DNA of 36,324 bases from Chitinophagaceae bacterium T5-Br10_B2g13 (GTDB lineage Bacteria; Bacteroidota; Rhodothermia; Balneolales; Balneolaceae): the NCBI GenBank assembly GCA_001564065.1, contig LKNA01000028.1:1-36324 (forward strand). Reading direction: 5' to 3'. The translations under genes and the position numbers were made by a program. The notes beneath the pieces were generated by a model, which was given only the letters and a program-made list of their open reading frames with translations, was not told the origin of the DNA and ran no database searches. Position 1 is the first letter of the stretch. The number at the start of each line of letters is the position of its first letter. Positions 17,984 through 26,923 of the stretch are shown here, piece by piece.

Positions 17984-18047
17984 CGCCACAGTGTGAGATA
18001 GATTTAAAAAACCTGTATTTTAGACATCTCATTAATTAACCCCTGTT

Positions 18048-19037
18048 ATGAAGATTGATCAAATAGATTTAGGAAACAGACCTCTATTTTTGGCTCCGAT
18101 GGAAGATGTGACGGACTCTCCTTTTCGGCAGATTTGCCGTAAAAAAGGTGCTGATATTGTCTACACAGAATTTATCAGTTCCGAAGCCATTATTCGTGAC
18201 TCAGACATTGCCCAGCACAAAATGGATTTCGCTGAAATGGAGCGCCCTTTCGGTATCCAGATTTTTGGAGGCCGGGAAGAAGCCATGGAAGGTGCCACTA
18301 AAGTAGCTGTTGCCAACAATCCCGATGTGATTGACATCAACTTTGGCTGCCCCGTTTATAAAATTGTTAAAAAAGGCGCCGGGGCGGGATGCCTTAAAGA
18401 TCTTGATATGATGGAGAGAATGGCAGGAACCGTGGTAGATGCTGCCGGCGACTATCCGGTTACTGTAAAAACCCGCTTGGGTTGGGATGATCAATCAATA
18501 CGAATACAGGAGGTAGCCCTGATGCTGCAGAGCGTAGGCGTGAAAGCGCTCACGGTTCATGCACGCACGAGAGCCCAAAAATATAAAGGAGATGCCCGCT
18601 GGGACTATCTGAAGAAGTTAGCGAATACGCCTGGCCTCCAAATTCCAATTATCGGAAACGGGGATGTCGACTCTCCCGAAAAGACCAAGCAATTGTTCGA
18701 CGAAACCGGTGTGGATGGCGTAATGATCGGTCGAGGCGCGATCGGGAATCCATGGATTTTTGAACAGAGCCGCCACTACCTCGAAACCGGAGAGCTGCTG
18801 CCCGATCCTACCATTCAAGAACGATTAGAGCTCTGTGCCGAACAGTTACGACTTTCGGTTGATCACCATGGAGAACGTTACGGCGTTATCATCATGAAAA
18901 AACATTACGGCAAGTATTTAAAGGGCATCCGAAACGGAAAGAAACTTCGCGCTGATATCATGGATGAGAAAGAGATGCAGCCGATTCTTGAGAAGTTACT
19001 CAACTTTAAGGAAGAAAAGCTCTACGCGGTTGCATAA
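18048..19037 (+). CDS. dusB: tRNA-dihydrouridine synthase, DusB type
   Basis: This flavoenzyme reduces specific uridines in the tRNA D-loop to dihydrouridine using NAD(P)H. It has 329 residues. The FMN-binding TIM barrel begins FLAPMEDVTDSPFRQICRKK, with the family block GADIVYTEFISSEAI. The catalytic Cys lies in DINFGCPVYKIVKKGAGA. VTVKTRLGWDD, LTVHARTRAQKYKGDARWDY, IIGNGDVDSPE and MIGRGAIGNPWIF follow in order. The C-terminal helical domain recognises tRNA. The single Dus gene here resembles the DusB branch, which is the ancestral type in most bacteria; the subtype is less certain than the family. Confidence 0.93.
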   Translation: MKIDQIDLGNRPLFLAPMEDVTDSPFRQICRKKGADIVYTEFISSEAIIRDSDIAQHKMDFAEMERPFGIQIFGGREEAMEGATKVAVANNPDVIDINFGCPVYKIVKKGAGAGCLKDLDMMERMAGTVVDAAGDYPVTVKTRLGWDDQSIRIQEVALMLQSVGVKALTVHARTRAQKYKGDARWDYLKKLANTPGLQIPIIGNGDVDSPEKTKQLFDETGVDGVMIGRGAIGNPWIFEQSRHYLETGELLPDPTIQERLELCAEQLRLSVDHHGERYGVIIMKKHYGKYLKGIRNGKKLRADIMDEKEMQPILEKLLNFKEEKLYAVA

Positions 19038-19054
19038 AGGCAAGCTCACATCAT

Positions 19055-19516
19055 TTACAATAAGATGTAGACAATCAGCAATCCCGGAAGACTTCCTGCA
19101 AACCCAATAGCCAGGTTTTGAATAAACCTATCACGGCTTGCAGGCTTCCAACCTTCGTCTGCATGCCGGTATAGTGAGGCATAAAGTATACCCGGCCACC
19201 AAAATCCGAACCCGGCGTTAAGATCAAAAATACGTTCAATCAAAAACCCGGCAGGGAGATTGTGGTATGCCCTGTACCAGAAAACAGCAGTACAAATCAA
19301 AGCGGTTAGAAAAATGATGAGCCCGTCAAAAAGCGTAGACTTCTTTTTAACTGATTTTGAAGACTTTACCGCTCTAACAACCGAAAAAAGAAGGGCTATT
19401 ACAACTCCTGCAATAGCCCATTCGTGAAAATACCTTGCCTCCGGGAGAGCGACCAGACCTATAAAAATAAAAGAGATCAAAACGTTGGTTCGATATGTCC
19501 AGAACTCCTTTATCAT
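19055..19516 (-). CDS. Small membrane protein of unknown function
   Basis: A 153-residue protein I do not recognise. It has four hydrophobic segments, roughly at residues 11-25 (VLISFIFIGLVALP), 31-48, 63-82 and 131-153. A Lys/Ser-rich cytoplasmic loop near residues 50-60 follows the second segment. A central loop holds NAGFGFWWPGILYASLYRHADEG. There is no signal peptide cleavage site and no enzyme motif. It lies 51 bases downstream of the S9 peptidase gene on the same strand and converges with dusB, whose stop is 17 bases away. A shared transcript with the peptidase is possible. Confidence 0.55.
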   Translation of the reverse strand: MIKEFWTYRTNVLISFIFIGLVALPEARYFHEWAIAGVVIALLFSVVRAVKSSKSVKKKSTLFDGLIIFLTALICTAVFWYRAYHNLPAGFLIERIFDLNAGFGFWWPGILYASLYRHADEGWKPASRDRFIQNLAIGFAGSLPGLLIVYILL

Positions 19517-19567
19517 TGCAAATATTTTGTCCGGCGAAAATCAGTACCGGAGCCGGTTTACATTGTA

Positions 19568-21583
19568 TTACTCATCAGAAGCTTCATCTTCTTTCTTATC
19601 CCGATCCCATGGCTCCCAATCCAAACCTAAGGTATACTTTTGCACCCAGCGAATCTCCTCTATATCCCGAGTTCTTTGGTTTCGTGGCTCGCGTATTCCG
19701 TGCCCTTCTCTTTGAAACTCAATATAGCGCGTATCCACTTTTCCAATATCTTTCAGGAAGGTGAAGAAGATCAGGCTTTGCTGCGGTGTATCAACACGGT
19801 CTCGATTTCCGTGGAGAAATAACGCCGGTGTAGTAACCTTATCGGCATGCATCGCTGCCGACCGTTCCCTGTAACCTTCAGGGTTTGTCCACGGCTCTCC
19901 ACCAATGTACCACAGTCTTACGTCGTGATTGAAGCCCATGGCATACTCAGATGTCCAGTCAAATACACCCGCGCCAAGCGATGCAGCCTTAAACCGATCT
20001 GTTTTGGTGATCGTGGTTCCGCCCAGAATTCCGCCATAACTCCATCCGCGAACGGCCATTTTATCTTCATCAATCCAGTTTTCCTCGACCAGCATATCCA
20101 CACCGCTCATCAAATCTTCATAGTCGCCATCTCCGATATCGTACATGTTTCCTCTCAGAAATTCATCGCCATAGGCTGTACTTCCGCGAACATTCGGTGC
20201 GAGCTGCACATACCCAAGGCCTGCCCAAACGTGATACTGGGGACTAAAGGAGTTGCGAAAAACTCCCGCCGGACCTCCATGTATATGTAGCAGAAATGGC
20301 GCTGATCCATCCTGAGCCAGCTCCTGTGGCACATACTTTAAACCTTCAATTTCCAGGCCATCATAGCTTTCCCACTGTACAACCTCATGATATGCAAGAA
20401 TCAGACTATCACGAACAAATGGGTTCAGATCTGTCAACCTTGTTTTATCCGACAGATTTCTCACAGAAGCTGTGTAGAGATCCTGTGGCGTCTGTACATC
20501 ATCATAGGTGAGAAGAACCCGGTCTCTGTTTTTGTTCATATCCACGATATTCACCGTCCCCTGCCGGTTAGTCAATCTCCGAACAGATCCATTCTCCAAA
20601 TTAAGCGAATAGATATTCGTGTCAGTTTTTACCGTACCTGAAAAGTAGACCTGCCCCCCATCAGGTGTAATGTAATACGATCTCATATTTCCGGGAAAAT
20701 TTCCGGAAATCATCTCGTGCTCTTTGGTATCCACATTCATTCTCCAGAGCTTACTTTGCCGTAACTCCCACTCTTCATCATGTGCTGCGGTATAAAGAAT
20801 GTGTTGATTATCGGGGAGCCAGTTCAGCCCTCCTTCAGGAACTTCATTATCTGTCAACTGAACGGCTGTGGAATCACCCACTTCAAGCAGGTAAATTTCA
20901 GATTTATATTGCTGATTTCTTCGATTTTCGAACCTTGCTGTATAAACTACTCGATTCTGATCAGGCGATACAGAAAAGCTTCCGATTATTAAGTCACCGG
21001 CAGTTATCCGAGTCTCTTCCTTACCGTTCACATCAAACTTCCAGAGATGACTCCAGCTACCCTCAGTTTGCCCGTGAGGGGGCTCATCTACAAAAAGGTG
21101 GTCATACCCCGCCTTATACTCCTTCTCCTCTTCAGAGGTCTTTGGTACATTCGACACAAAATAGATCGTATTACTGTCAGATCCCCATTCGTAAGACCCC
21201 ACACTGTTTTTATGTTCTGTGAGCTGAGTTGCTTCACCTCCTGTAGTTGGCAGTAAAAACAGCTGCTGCTTTCCATCTACTGATCGCTTTAGTGAGATGT
21301 ATTTACCATCCGGAGAGTACTTCATATCACTGGCACCGGCTTCACCGATATATTGATAAACGGCACCGCTGTCGGCCGGGATGTAGTAGTATTTGGTATC
21401 CCGTTTGTTTTCGTCCCAATCAAGAGTAGACTTACCAAAAATTACGGAGTTACCATCAGGTGAGATCATCGATGAACCGAGACGGTCCATGTTGATAATA
21501 TCGTCGGTTGTCATTGCCCGCTTTTGAGCAAAAGCAGTTGTGACGAAAAGCGAAATAATGAGAAAAAGAGCAGTTCGTTTCAT
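19568..21583 (-). CDS. Secreted S9 family (prolyl oligopeptidase-type) serine peptidase
   Basis: A 671-residue exported peptidase. Residues 1-19 are a signal peptide ending AFA-QK, so it acts in the periplasm or outside. Residues about 25-400 form a WD40-like beta-propeller with repeated SPDG-type blades (MISPDGNSVIFGKS, KYSPDGKYISLK, YEWGSDSNTIYF, SVSPDQNRVVYT, YITPDGGQVYFSG). Residues about 410-655 are the alpha/beta hydrolase domain with the catalytic triad Ser515 (GWSYGG), Asp595 (HGNRDRVD) and His628 (EGHGIRE). HIHGGPAG supplies the oxyanion region. This places it among the acylaminoacyl- or dipeptidyl-peptidase-like S9 enzymes; substrate specificity is not readable. The last 15 residues are acidic. 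Confidence 0.9.
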   Translation of the reverse strand: MKRTALFLIISLFVTTAFAQKRAMTTDDIINMDRLGSSMISPDGNSVIFGKSTLDWDENKRDTKYYYIPADSGAVYQYIGEAGASDMKYSPDGKYISLKRSVDGKQQLFLLPTTGGEATQLTEHKNSVGSYEWGSDSNTIYFVSNVPKTSEEEKEYKAGYDHLFVDEPPHGQTEGSWSHLWKFDVNGKEETRITAGDLIIGSFSVSPDQNRVVYTARFENRRNQQYKSEIYLLEVGDSTAVQLTDNEVPEGGLNWLPDNQHILYTAAHDEEWELRQSKLWRMNVDTKEHEMISGNFPGNMRSYYITPDGGQVYFSGTVKTDTNIYSLNLENGSVRRLTNRQGTVNIVDMNKNRDRVLLTYDDVQTPQDLYTASVRNLSDKTRLTDLNPFVRDSLILAYHEVVQWESYDGLEIEGLKYVPQELAQDGSAPFLLHIHGGPAGVFRNSFSPQYHVWAGLGYVQLAPNVRGSTAYGDEFLRGNMYDIGDGDYEDLMSGVDMLVEENWIDEDKMAVRGWSYGGILGGTTITKTDRFKAASLGAGVFDWTSEYAMGFNHDVRLWYIGGEPWTNPEGYRERSAAMHADKVTTPALFLHGNRDRVDTPQQSLIFFTFLKDIGKVDTRYIEFQREGHGIREPRNQRTRDIEEIRWVQKYTLGLDWEPWDRDKKEDEASDE

Positions 21584-21908
21584 AGTGAGCCAATTAGATT
21601 AGTTTATTGGCACATAATATAAGGGAAGCTTCAAGAAATGAAACAACCGGTTTGAAAAAGTTGGTTAATTGGATCTATTGAACAGGGAGAGGTTACAAGT
21701 GAAAAAAACGGGGCAGTTTTCTAATCCCGGGTTCCGCTTTACTCCACTTGGATCTATAAACAGAGTGATCCTCCGGAACTTTTTACCTATTAGGAGAAGA
21801 GAGAGCTTCTCAAAAAATATTACCGTTGACTTCAGTCAACGGAATAGGACGCAGCCTAAAACTCCCGGGCTTTAGCCCTTTTTACTCCGGCTCTATATTT
21901 TTTCAGCT
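21584..21908. other. 325-base intergenic region between the S9 peptidase gene and serS
   Basis: No convincing gene is present. It holds the upstream region of the peptidase gene, an imperfect direct repeat (TTGGATCTAT at 21669-21678 and 21748-21757, each followed by a similar AACAG), and the paired palindromes listed separately. A 68-codon open frame (21669-21875) shows no family features and runs through the palindromes, so I do not call it. Confidence 0.6.
21823..21869. repeat. REP-like palindromic pair (possible RAYT/IS200-type repeat)
   Basis: CCGTTGAC (21823-21830) pairs with GTCAACGG (21835-21842) around TTCA. Fifteen bases later GGGC (21857-21860) pairs with GCCC (21865-21868) in GGGCTTTAGCCC. 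Two such palindromes in tandem, with GGGCTTTAGCCC as one of them, resemble REP elements that I associate with IS200-like REP transposases (RAYT) in Bacteroidota and other phyla. No transposase gene is in the window. The REP interpretation is inference; the palindromes are seen directly. Confidence 0.5.
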
Positions 21909-23177
21909 TTAAATAACCTCAGCACCCATAAACGGCTGAAGTACTTCCGGTACTTTCACATCTCCGGTTTCGGTTTGATACGTTTCGACGATAGCCGCAA
22001 CCACTCTTGGAAGTGCCAACCCGGATCCGTTCAGCGTATGAAGCATTTCGGTTCTACCCTTCTCGTTCTTGTAACGAAGCTGCATTCTTCTGGCCTGAAA
22101 TGAACCAAAGTTTGAGCAGGAGCTCACCTCCAGCCATCGTTTCTGGCCCGGACTCCAAACCTCCAGATCATACTTTTTAGTCTGTGTAAAGCCCATATCG
22201 CCGGTACACATCAGAAGGGTGCGGTACGGCAGCTTTAGCTTCTTCAACAAAGATTCTGCGTACTCCCGCAGAGATTCCAGTTCATCATCGGAAGTATCCG
22301 GATGAACAATCTTTACCAGCTCTACTTTATCAAACTGATGGAGGCGGTTCAGGCCACGAACATCTTTCCCGTAGCTTCCCGCTTCACGTCTCCAGCAGGG
22401 AGTATATGCCGCATATCGAACAGGCAATTCATCTTTTGAAAGGATCTCATCCCGGTGAAAATTGGTTACCGGAACTTCAGCAGTCGGTATCGCAAAAAAA
22501 CCATCGCGAGGAATCGTGTACATCATATCTTCCTTATCCGGAATCTGTCCGGTTCCGCGGGCTGAATCCTCGTTCACAAAATAGGGGGCCTGCAGTTCTG
22601 TATATCCCTGCTCTACCGCTTCGTTTAAGAAGAAGTTGATCAGAGCCCGTTGAAGGCGCGCCATTTTACCCACATAAAATGGAAATCCGGCGCCGGTTAC
22701 TTTTGACCCGCGGTCAAAATCAATCCACTTTTTATCTTCGGCAATATCCCAATGGGGTTGTAACCACTCATTCTCAGCTCGCTCCCCCCAGGTTTTAAAG
22801 GTTTCATTATCCTGTTCTGTATGACCAACCGGAACGGATTCGTCCGGCACATTTGGGATGCTGTAGAGAAGTTCATCCCGTTCTTTTGCAACTACAGCTA
22901 CTTTATCTTCCAGCTCTTTGAGTTTCTCCTTGCCGTCGGAAGTTGCCTTTATAATTTCCTGGGCCTCCTCTTTTTTCCCCTGCCCCATCAGCTTGCCAAT
23001 CTCTTTCGATTTGGCATTATTCTCAGCTCGTAACTGATCGATCTCGGTTACCAGTGACCGCCACTCTTCATCTTTTTGGATCACCTTTTCAACAGCCGAG
23101 GAATCTTTTTCTCCTTTGTTGATCATTCCGGTTTTTACCAGCTCCGGATTTTCTCTTATAAATGTAATATCGAGCAT
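21909..23177 (-). CDS. serS: Serine-tRNA ligase
   Basis: This class II aminoacyl-tRNA synthetase charges tRNA-Ser and, via the same reaction, tRNA-Sec. It has 422 residues, normal length. Residues 1-100 form the long antiparallel coiled coil that holds the tRNA variable arm (LRAENNAKSKEIGKLMGQGK). The catalytic core shows ARGTGQIPDKEDMMYTI, AIPTAEVPVTNFHRDEI, the motif 2 region YTPCWRREAGSYGKDVRGL with RLHQFDKVELVK, and motif 3 TLNGSGLALPRVVAAIVE. On the minus strand upstream, TATCTTTA (23227-23220) is a possible but weak -7 element. It stands alone, with the Lrp gene diverging. Confidence 0.97.
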   Translation of the reverse strand: MLDITFIRENPELVKTGMINKGEKDSSAVEKVIQKDEEWRSLVTEIDQLRAENNAKSKEIGKLMGQGKKEEAQEIIKATSDGKEKLKELEDKVAVVAKERDELLYSIPNVPDESVPVGHTEQDNETFKTWGERAENEWLQPHWDIAEDKKWIDFDRGSKVTGAGFPFYVGKMARLQRALINFFLNEAVEQGYTELQAPYFVNEDSARGTGQIPDKEDMMYTIPRDGFFAIPTAEVPVTNFHRDEILSKDELPVRYAAYTPCWRREAGSYGKDVRGLNRLHQFDKVELVKIVHPDTSDDELESLREYAESLLKKLKLPYRTLLMCTGDMGFTQTKKYDLEVWSPGQKRWLEVSSCSNFGSFQARRMQLRYKNEKGRTEMLHTLNGSGLALPRVVAAIVETYQTETGDVKVPEVLQPFMGAEVI

Positions 23178-23315
23178 CGAAAAGAATTTAAAATATGTTC
23201 ACTATTTCCGTTTAATCGGTAAAGATACGAGTCGTTTTACAGGCATTGAAATTTTTCTGTCACACCTTCCAGAAACAGAAAAAAACTTTTTCGATTATCT
23301 GAAAATAGACCATTG

Positions 23316-23338
23316 ATATCCTAACTAATTAAGGATAT
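23316..23338. promoter_or_regulatory. Inverted repeat upstream of the Lrp-like gene, possible operator
   Basis: ATATCCT (23316-23322) is the exact inverse of AGGATAT (23332-23338), with an A/T-rich 9-base spacer. It ends 40 bases before the start codon of the Lrp/AsnC-type gene. Regulators of this family commonly repress their own genes through A/T-rich palindromes, so autoregulation is a fair inference. Confidence 0.4.
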
Positions 23339-23378
23339 TTTAAACACAGATTAGAAATTTTAGGTAAAAATTGCTGTT

Positions 23379-23858
23379 ATGAGCCATCAACTGGATGAAA
23401 CCGACATTAAAATTTTAAACCACCTGCAAAAGCATGGACGCGCTCAGCGCAATACTATAGCTGAAATTGTCCATCTATCTGTTCCCTCGGTATCTGAACG
23501 AATGCGTAAACTCGAAGAGAAAGGATTGATTGAGAGTTATAACGCCATTTTAGATTCTAAAAAATTCAATTTTGATATAACTGCCTTCATATTTGTGGAA
23601 GTAGACGGATCAGAACGATACCCCAGCTTTGTTGAACACGTTACGGAGCATCCCGAAGTTTTGGAGTGCCATTCAATTACCGGCGACGGATCTCACATTT
23701 TGAAAGTTCGCACCAAAAACACCGAATCTTTCGAAAAGTTTCTATCACTGGTTCAATCCTGGGATGGAGTCGGCCGAACCCGGTCAAACATTGTGCTTTC
23801 AAGTTTTAAAGAAACCCGAGACCTTCCGATTGAGCGAACCGTTGAAACCAAAAAATAG
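23379..23858 (+). CDS. Lrp/AsnC family transcriptional regulator
   Basis: A 159-residue DNA-binding regulator. The N-terminal winged helix-turn-helix is clear: LDETDIKILNHLQKHGRAQ, then IAEIVHLSVPSVSERMRKLEEKGLIE. It is followed by the RAM/ligand-binding domain (about residues 65-145) with ITAFIFVEVDG, HPEVLECHSITGDGSHILKV and a terminal strand SNIVLSSFKET. Members form octamers and sense amino acids or related ligands; the ligand cannot be told here. An A/T-rich inverted repeat lies just upstream. The next gene begins 13 bases after its stop and is probably cotranscribed, so it may be one of the regulator's targets. Confidence 0.92.
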   Translation: MSHQLDETDIKILNHLQKHGRAQRNTIAEIVHLSVPSVSERMRKLEEKGLIESYNAILDSKKFNFDITAFIFVEVDGSERYPSFVEHVTEHPEVLECHSITGDGSHILKVRTKNTESFEKFLSLVQSWDGVGRTRSNIVLSSFKETRDLPIERTVETKK

Positions 23859-23870
23859 CCTCAGGCCATC

Positions 23871-25367
23871 TTGCTGCCACTGATTCTCGCCCTATTTCTA
23901 TCCTGGCTGCCACTTTCACCGCAAAATGTGGACGGACAAAGTACCTCTGAGAGCAGTTTTGGGAATCGGATAGCCATTTCTTTCGATTCAGTTTCAGATC
24001 AATACGATAAGCAAGAGTTGCTGGCAAACGCCTCAGAAATGGGAATCGACATAATCCATTTCACAAATTCGGATCAACTTACCGGCATTCTCATCGATGA
24101 TTTTTATCTGATTTACCAGCATCCGGCAAACTACACAGCTGCACACGAATTAAGACAGCAATCGGGTGAGATCATATCAGATATTCGCAATTCACTGAGA
24201 TCACTGATGGATCAGTATCCCAATAAGATACTTTCCACCGGGCTGTTCCGCTACCCGAATGAAACTAACCCACAGTTTCCTGTTATTGCAAATCAAATTG
24301 CAGAAAATATCCGCGAATATTCAGGGCTGCCCCTCTACTATCAGTCGGCTGTTTCGGGCAGAACTGATTTAATCGAGAATTTTGATTTTGCAATTCAAAC
24401 TTTCACCCCCGGAGATACAAATCCAACTGCAAGCGCTCTTTTTTTTGAACCGGGAAAAAATCTACCCGAATCAAAACAAGCACTAGAGAAGCTCTTCAAA
24501 CAAACTCTTGAGCTCAACGAAAGTTTACTGATCATCCCGGCCGATTGGTTTCGGACTCAAATTGTTGATGATAATGATTACACAATCATTTTTTCTGAAT
24601 ATCTCGGAGGCAATTTACTGCCGTTTCCAATACCTCAATCTCCGGAAGCCACGCCTTCCATAAATTGGAATGTTGTGTTTCTTTTTCTCATTCTCGGATC
24701 TATCCTTATCCATATGAGATTCCAGCCGGTATACACTCAAGCTCTTCCCCGGTATTTTTTCAATCACTCATTTTTTTTAACCGATGTTATTGAACATCGA
24801 ATTCGAAATATTTTTCCCGGGCTTATTATTCTGCTCCAGCACTCCGTCATTACCGGCATTATTTTGTATCTGACAGCTGACGCGCTGTTTAACGAAAGAG
24901 GGTTAAACGCTCTCGCTCACCATTTCCCTGCAGTTTTCTGGACATCCAGCCCCTTTCTTTCACTCTTTATGAGCGGATTTTTGGCCTCGCTTTTCATGCA
25001 AATGATTTCCGTTTTATGGCTCCATTTACCAAATAAAAAGCTCCAGTTCTTTAACCAGACCCTTAACCTCTATGCCTGGCCGCTTCATATCAACTTTTTA
25101 GTGGCAACCATATTAATTGTATTTCACAATCAATCCCCCAGCCAGACACTTATATTTCTCCTGCTCTCAACTTATCTGATCGTCTGGTTTATGAGCTTCA
25201 ATCTGGCCGCCTTTGATGCAGCTAAATTTTTAGAACGATACAGCCTGCTATATATCCTGTTTACAATCGGCTTGCACACCCTGCTTTTTATCTTTTTGAT
25301 CTGGTTTGCTGCCTATTCACCGGTCATCAGTGAGCCTTTACAAATGGCTCTCTCGTTCTCCTCTTAA
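23871..25367 (+). CDS. Membrane protein of unknown function with large extracytoplasmic N-terminal domain
   Basis: A 498-residue protein I do not recognise. The frame is closed upstream by a TAG at 23856, so the start must be at or after 23859. The TTG at 23871 gives a good signal peptide (LPLILALFLSWLPLSPQNV, then DGQS), and no ATG lies near it. Residues about 25-260 are a soluble domain predicted outside the membrane, with alternating strand and helix segments (NRIAISFDSVSDQYD, MGIDIIHFTNSDQL, GILIDDFYLIYQ) that could be a barrel-like fold. About six membrane segments follow: near 265-280, 310-330, 350-380, 395-415, 425-445 and 455-480. It follows the Lrp-like gene by 13 bases and converges with rpoN at 23 bases. 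No function is proposed. Confidence 0.6.
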   Translation: MLPLILALFLSWLPLSPQNVDGQSTSESSFGNRIAISFDSVSDQYDKQELLANASEMGIDIIHFTNSDQLTGILIDDFYLIYQHPANYTAAHELRQQSGEIISDIRNSLRSLMDQYPNKILSTGLFRYPNETNPQFPVIANQIAENIREYSGLPLYYQSAVSGRTDLIENFDFAIQTFTPGDTNPTASALFFEPGKNLPESKQALEKLFKQTLELNESLLIIPADWFRTQIVDDNDYTIIFSEYLGGNLLPFPIPQSPEATPSINWNVVFLFLILGSILIHMRFQPVYTQALPRYFFNHSFFLTDVIEHRIRNIFPGLIILLQHSVITGIILYLTADALFNERGLNALAHHFPAVFWTSSPFLSLFMSGFLASLFMQMISVLWLHLPNKKLQFFNQTLNLYAWPLHINFLVATILIVFHNQSPSQTLIFLLLSTYLIVWFMSFNLAAFDAAKFLERYSLLYILFTIGLHTLLFIFLIWFAAYSPVISEPLQMALSFSS

Positions 25368-25390
25368 AATCCAATATTTGTGGGTAAGAG

Positions 25391-26923
25391 CTATATGATT
25401 TGCTTTCTAAGCCTGGCCACCGGAAGCTGAAGCTGCTCCCTGTATTTACTAACGGTTCGTCGCGCAACTTTATACCCTTTTTCCTTAAGCATATTCGTCA
25501 GTGCCTGATCGCTGTAGGGTTTCTGTTTGTCTTCATTCTCAATAATCTCCTGAAGCTCATTTTTAACTTCTCGGCTTGATACATCCTCTCCGCTTTCTGT
25601 CTCCAGACCTTCGCTGAAAAAGTATTTCAGCTCATATACCCCAAAATTTGTTTGAACATACTTCCCATTCACAACACGCGATACGGTTGAGATATCCATT
25701 TTAATTCTTTCCGCAACATCTTTAAGAATCATCGGCTTTAGGCCGTCACCATGCTTAAAAAACGCCTCCTGCAGCGACACAATGGTTCGCATTGTTTTCA
25801 TCAGGGTGTTCTGTCTCTGCAAAATCGAATCGATGAACCATTGAGCCGATTCAATTTTGTCTTTTATGAAATTTTGTGCCTGTTTCTCTTTTTTATCCTT
25901 TTTATCACCTTTTTTAAAATTATCCCACATCATTTTATACTCAGGGGAGATTCTCAAGGGAGGTGTATTTCTCTGGCTCAGCTTGATGACAAACTCACCA
26001 TCCTCATCATCCTTTTCAGAAGGTTCATAGTAGACTTCAAAGTCAGGCTCTACATACTGACGGTTATCTTCATCCGGATTGGCTACTCCTCCAGGTTTTG
26101 GGTTCAACCCTTTGATCAGTTCAAAAATTTCCCGAAGCTGATCGTCATCAATATCCAGCTTGGACTTTAACTTACTGAAATGCTTTTTCTCAAAACTCTC
26201 CCAATAATTTTCCAACATCCCAACAGCCAGCGATTTAATCTTCCCCTCATTATTTGATGTTTTAAGCTGAATCAACAAACAGTCTCTCAAATCGCGTGAA
26301 GCAATACCCACAGGATCCAGTTTTTGAATCATCTTACGCACCCTCTCAACCTGAGCCCGGCTTACGAGCGTACCGTGGTTAAAAGCAATATTATCGATCA
26401 CGGCCTCCGTTTCGCGCCGGAAATATCCATCTTTATCGAGAGAGCCTAAAATCTGATCTGCAATCAACATCTCTTCATCATCCAAATCCAGTAGAGACAC
26501 CTGGTGCTCGAGTTCTTCCAAAAGGGTTTGATGGTATGGATTTGGAAGGTCGCGCCAATCCTCATCACCCGATGCCTGTGAAAACCCGGAATAACCGGTT
26601 CCATCATACTCCGTATTATGCAAAAAAGAGTCCCAGTCAATTTCGTCGTTCTTATCCACCGGGTCTACCTCCGTTACCTCCTCACCCTCTTTTTTTGCGT
26701 CATCCTCATTTTGCTTCTCCCAGTCCTGTTCACTCTCCTGCACGGTTTCTTCCATAACTGGGTCCGCTTCCTCCAAAACCGGGTTCATCTCAATCTCTTC
26801 CTTAATACGCTGTTCCAGGCCAATGGTAGGAAGCTGCAGCAATTTCACAAACTGAATCTGCTGAGGAGACAGTTTCTGCTGCTGACTCTGTTTCTGCGAT
26901 ATGTTTTGACCTGTTTTAAGCAC
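25391..26923 (-). CDS. rpoN: RNA polymerase sigma-54 factor
   Basis: Sigma-54 directs RNA polymerase to -24/-12 promoters and needs an AAA+ activator to open them. The product is 510 residues. Region I is Gln-rich (SQKQSQQQKLSPQQIQFVKL, then LQLPTIGLEQRI). Region II is very acidic (about residues 50-110). The core-binding domain spans about 120-330 (LDKDGYF, LDPVGIASRDLRDCLL, GLNPKPGG). The C-terminal DNA-binding domain holds DISTVSRVVNGKYVQTNFG, LKYFF, and the RpoN box ARRTVSKYREQLQLP. The start is GTG (GTG CTT AAA ACA), immediately after the TAA of the preceding gene, so translation is probably coupled. No activator gene is in the window. Confidence 0.96.
   Translation of the reverse strand: MLKTGQNISQKQSQQQKLSPQQIQFVKLLQLPTIGLEQRIKEEIEMNPVLEEADPVMEETVQESEQDWEKQNEDDAKKEGEEVTEVDPVDKNDEIDWDSFLHNTEYDGTGYSGFSQASGDEDWRDLPNPYHQTLLEELEHQVSLLDLDDEEMLIADQILGSLDKDGYFRRETEAVIDNIAFNHGTLVSRAQVERVRKMIQKLDPVGIASRDLRDCLLIQLKTSNNEGKIKSLAVGMLENYWESFEKKHFSKLKSKLDIDDDQLREIFELIKGLNPKPGGVANPDEDNRQYVEPDFEVYYEPSEKDDEDGEFVIKLSQRNTPPLRISPEYKMMWDNFKKGDKKDKKEKQAQNFIKDKIESAQWFIDSILQRQNTLMKTMRTIVSLQEAFFKHGDGLKPMILKDVAERIKMDISTVSRVVNGKYVQTNFGVYELKYFFSEGLETESGEDVSSREVKNELQEIIENEDKQKPYSDQALTNMLKEKGYKVARRTVSKYREQLQLPVARLRKQII

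Noticed and set aside
21607..21622. TGGCAC sequence as a possible sigma-54 -24 element (rpoN is in the window)
   Set aside because: No TTGC-type -12 element follows at the right spacing, and its orientation does not lead to a gene.
21669..21875. 68-codon open frame in the gap before serS
   Set aside because: It runs across two palindromes, has no recognisable protein features and is better explained as non-coding repeat DNA.
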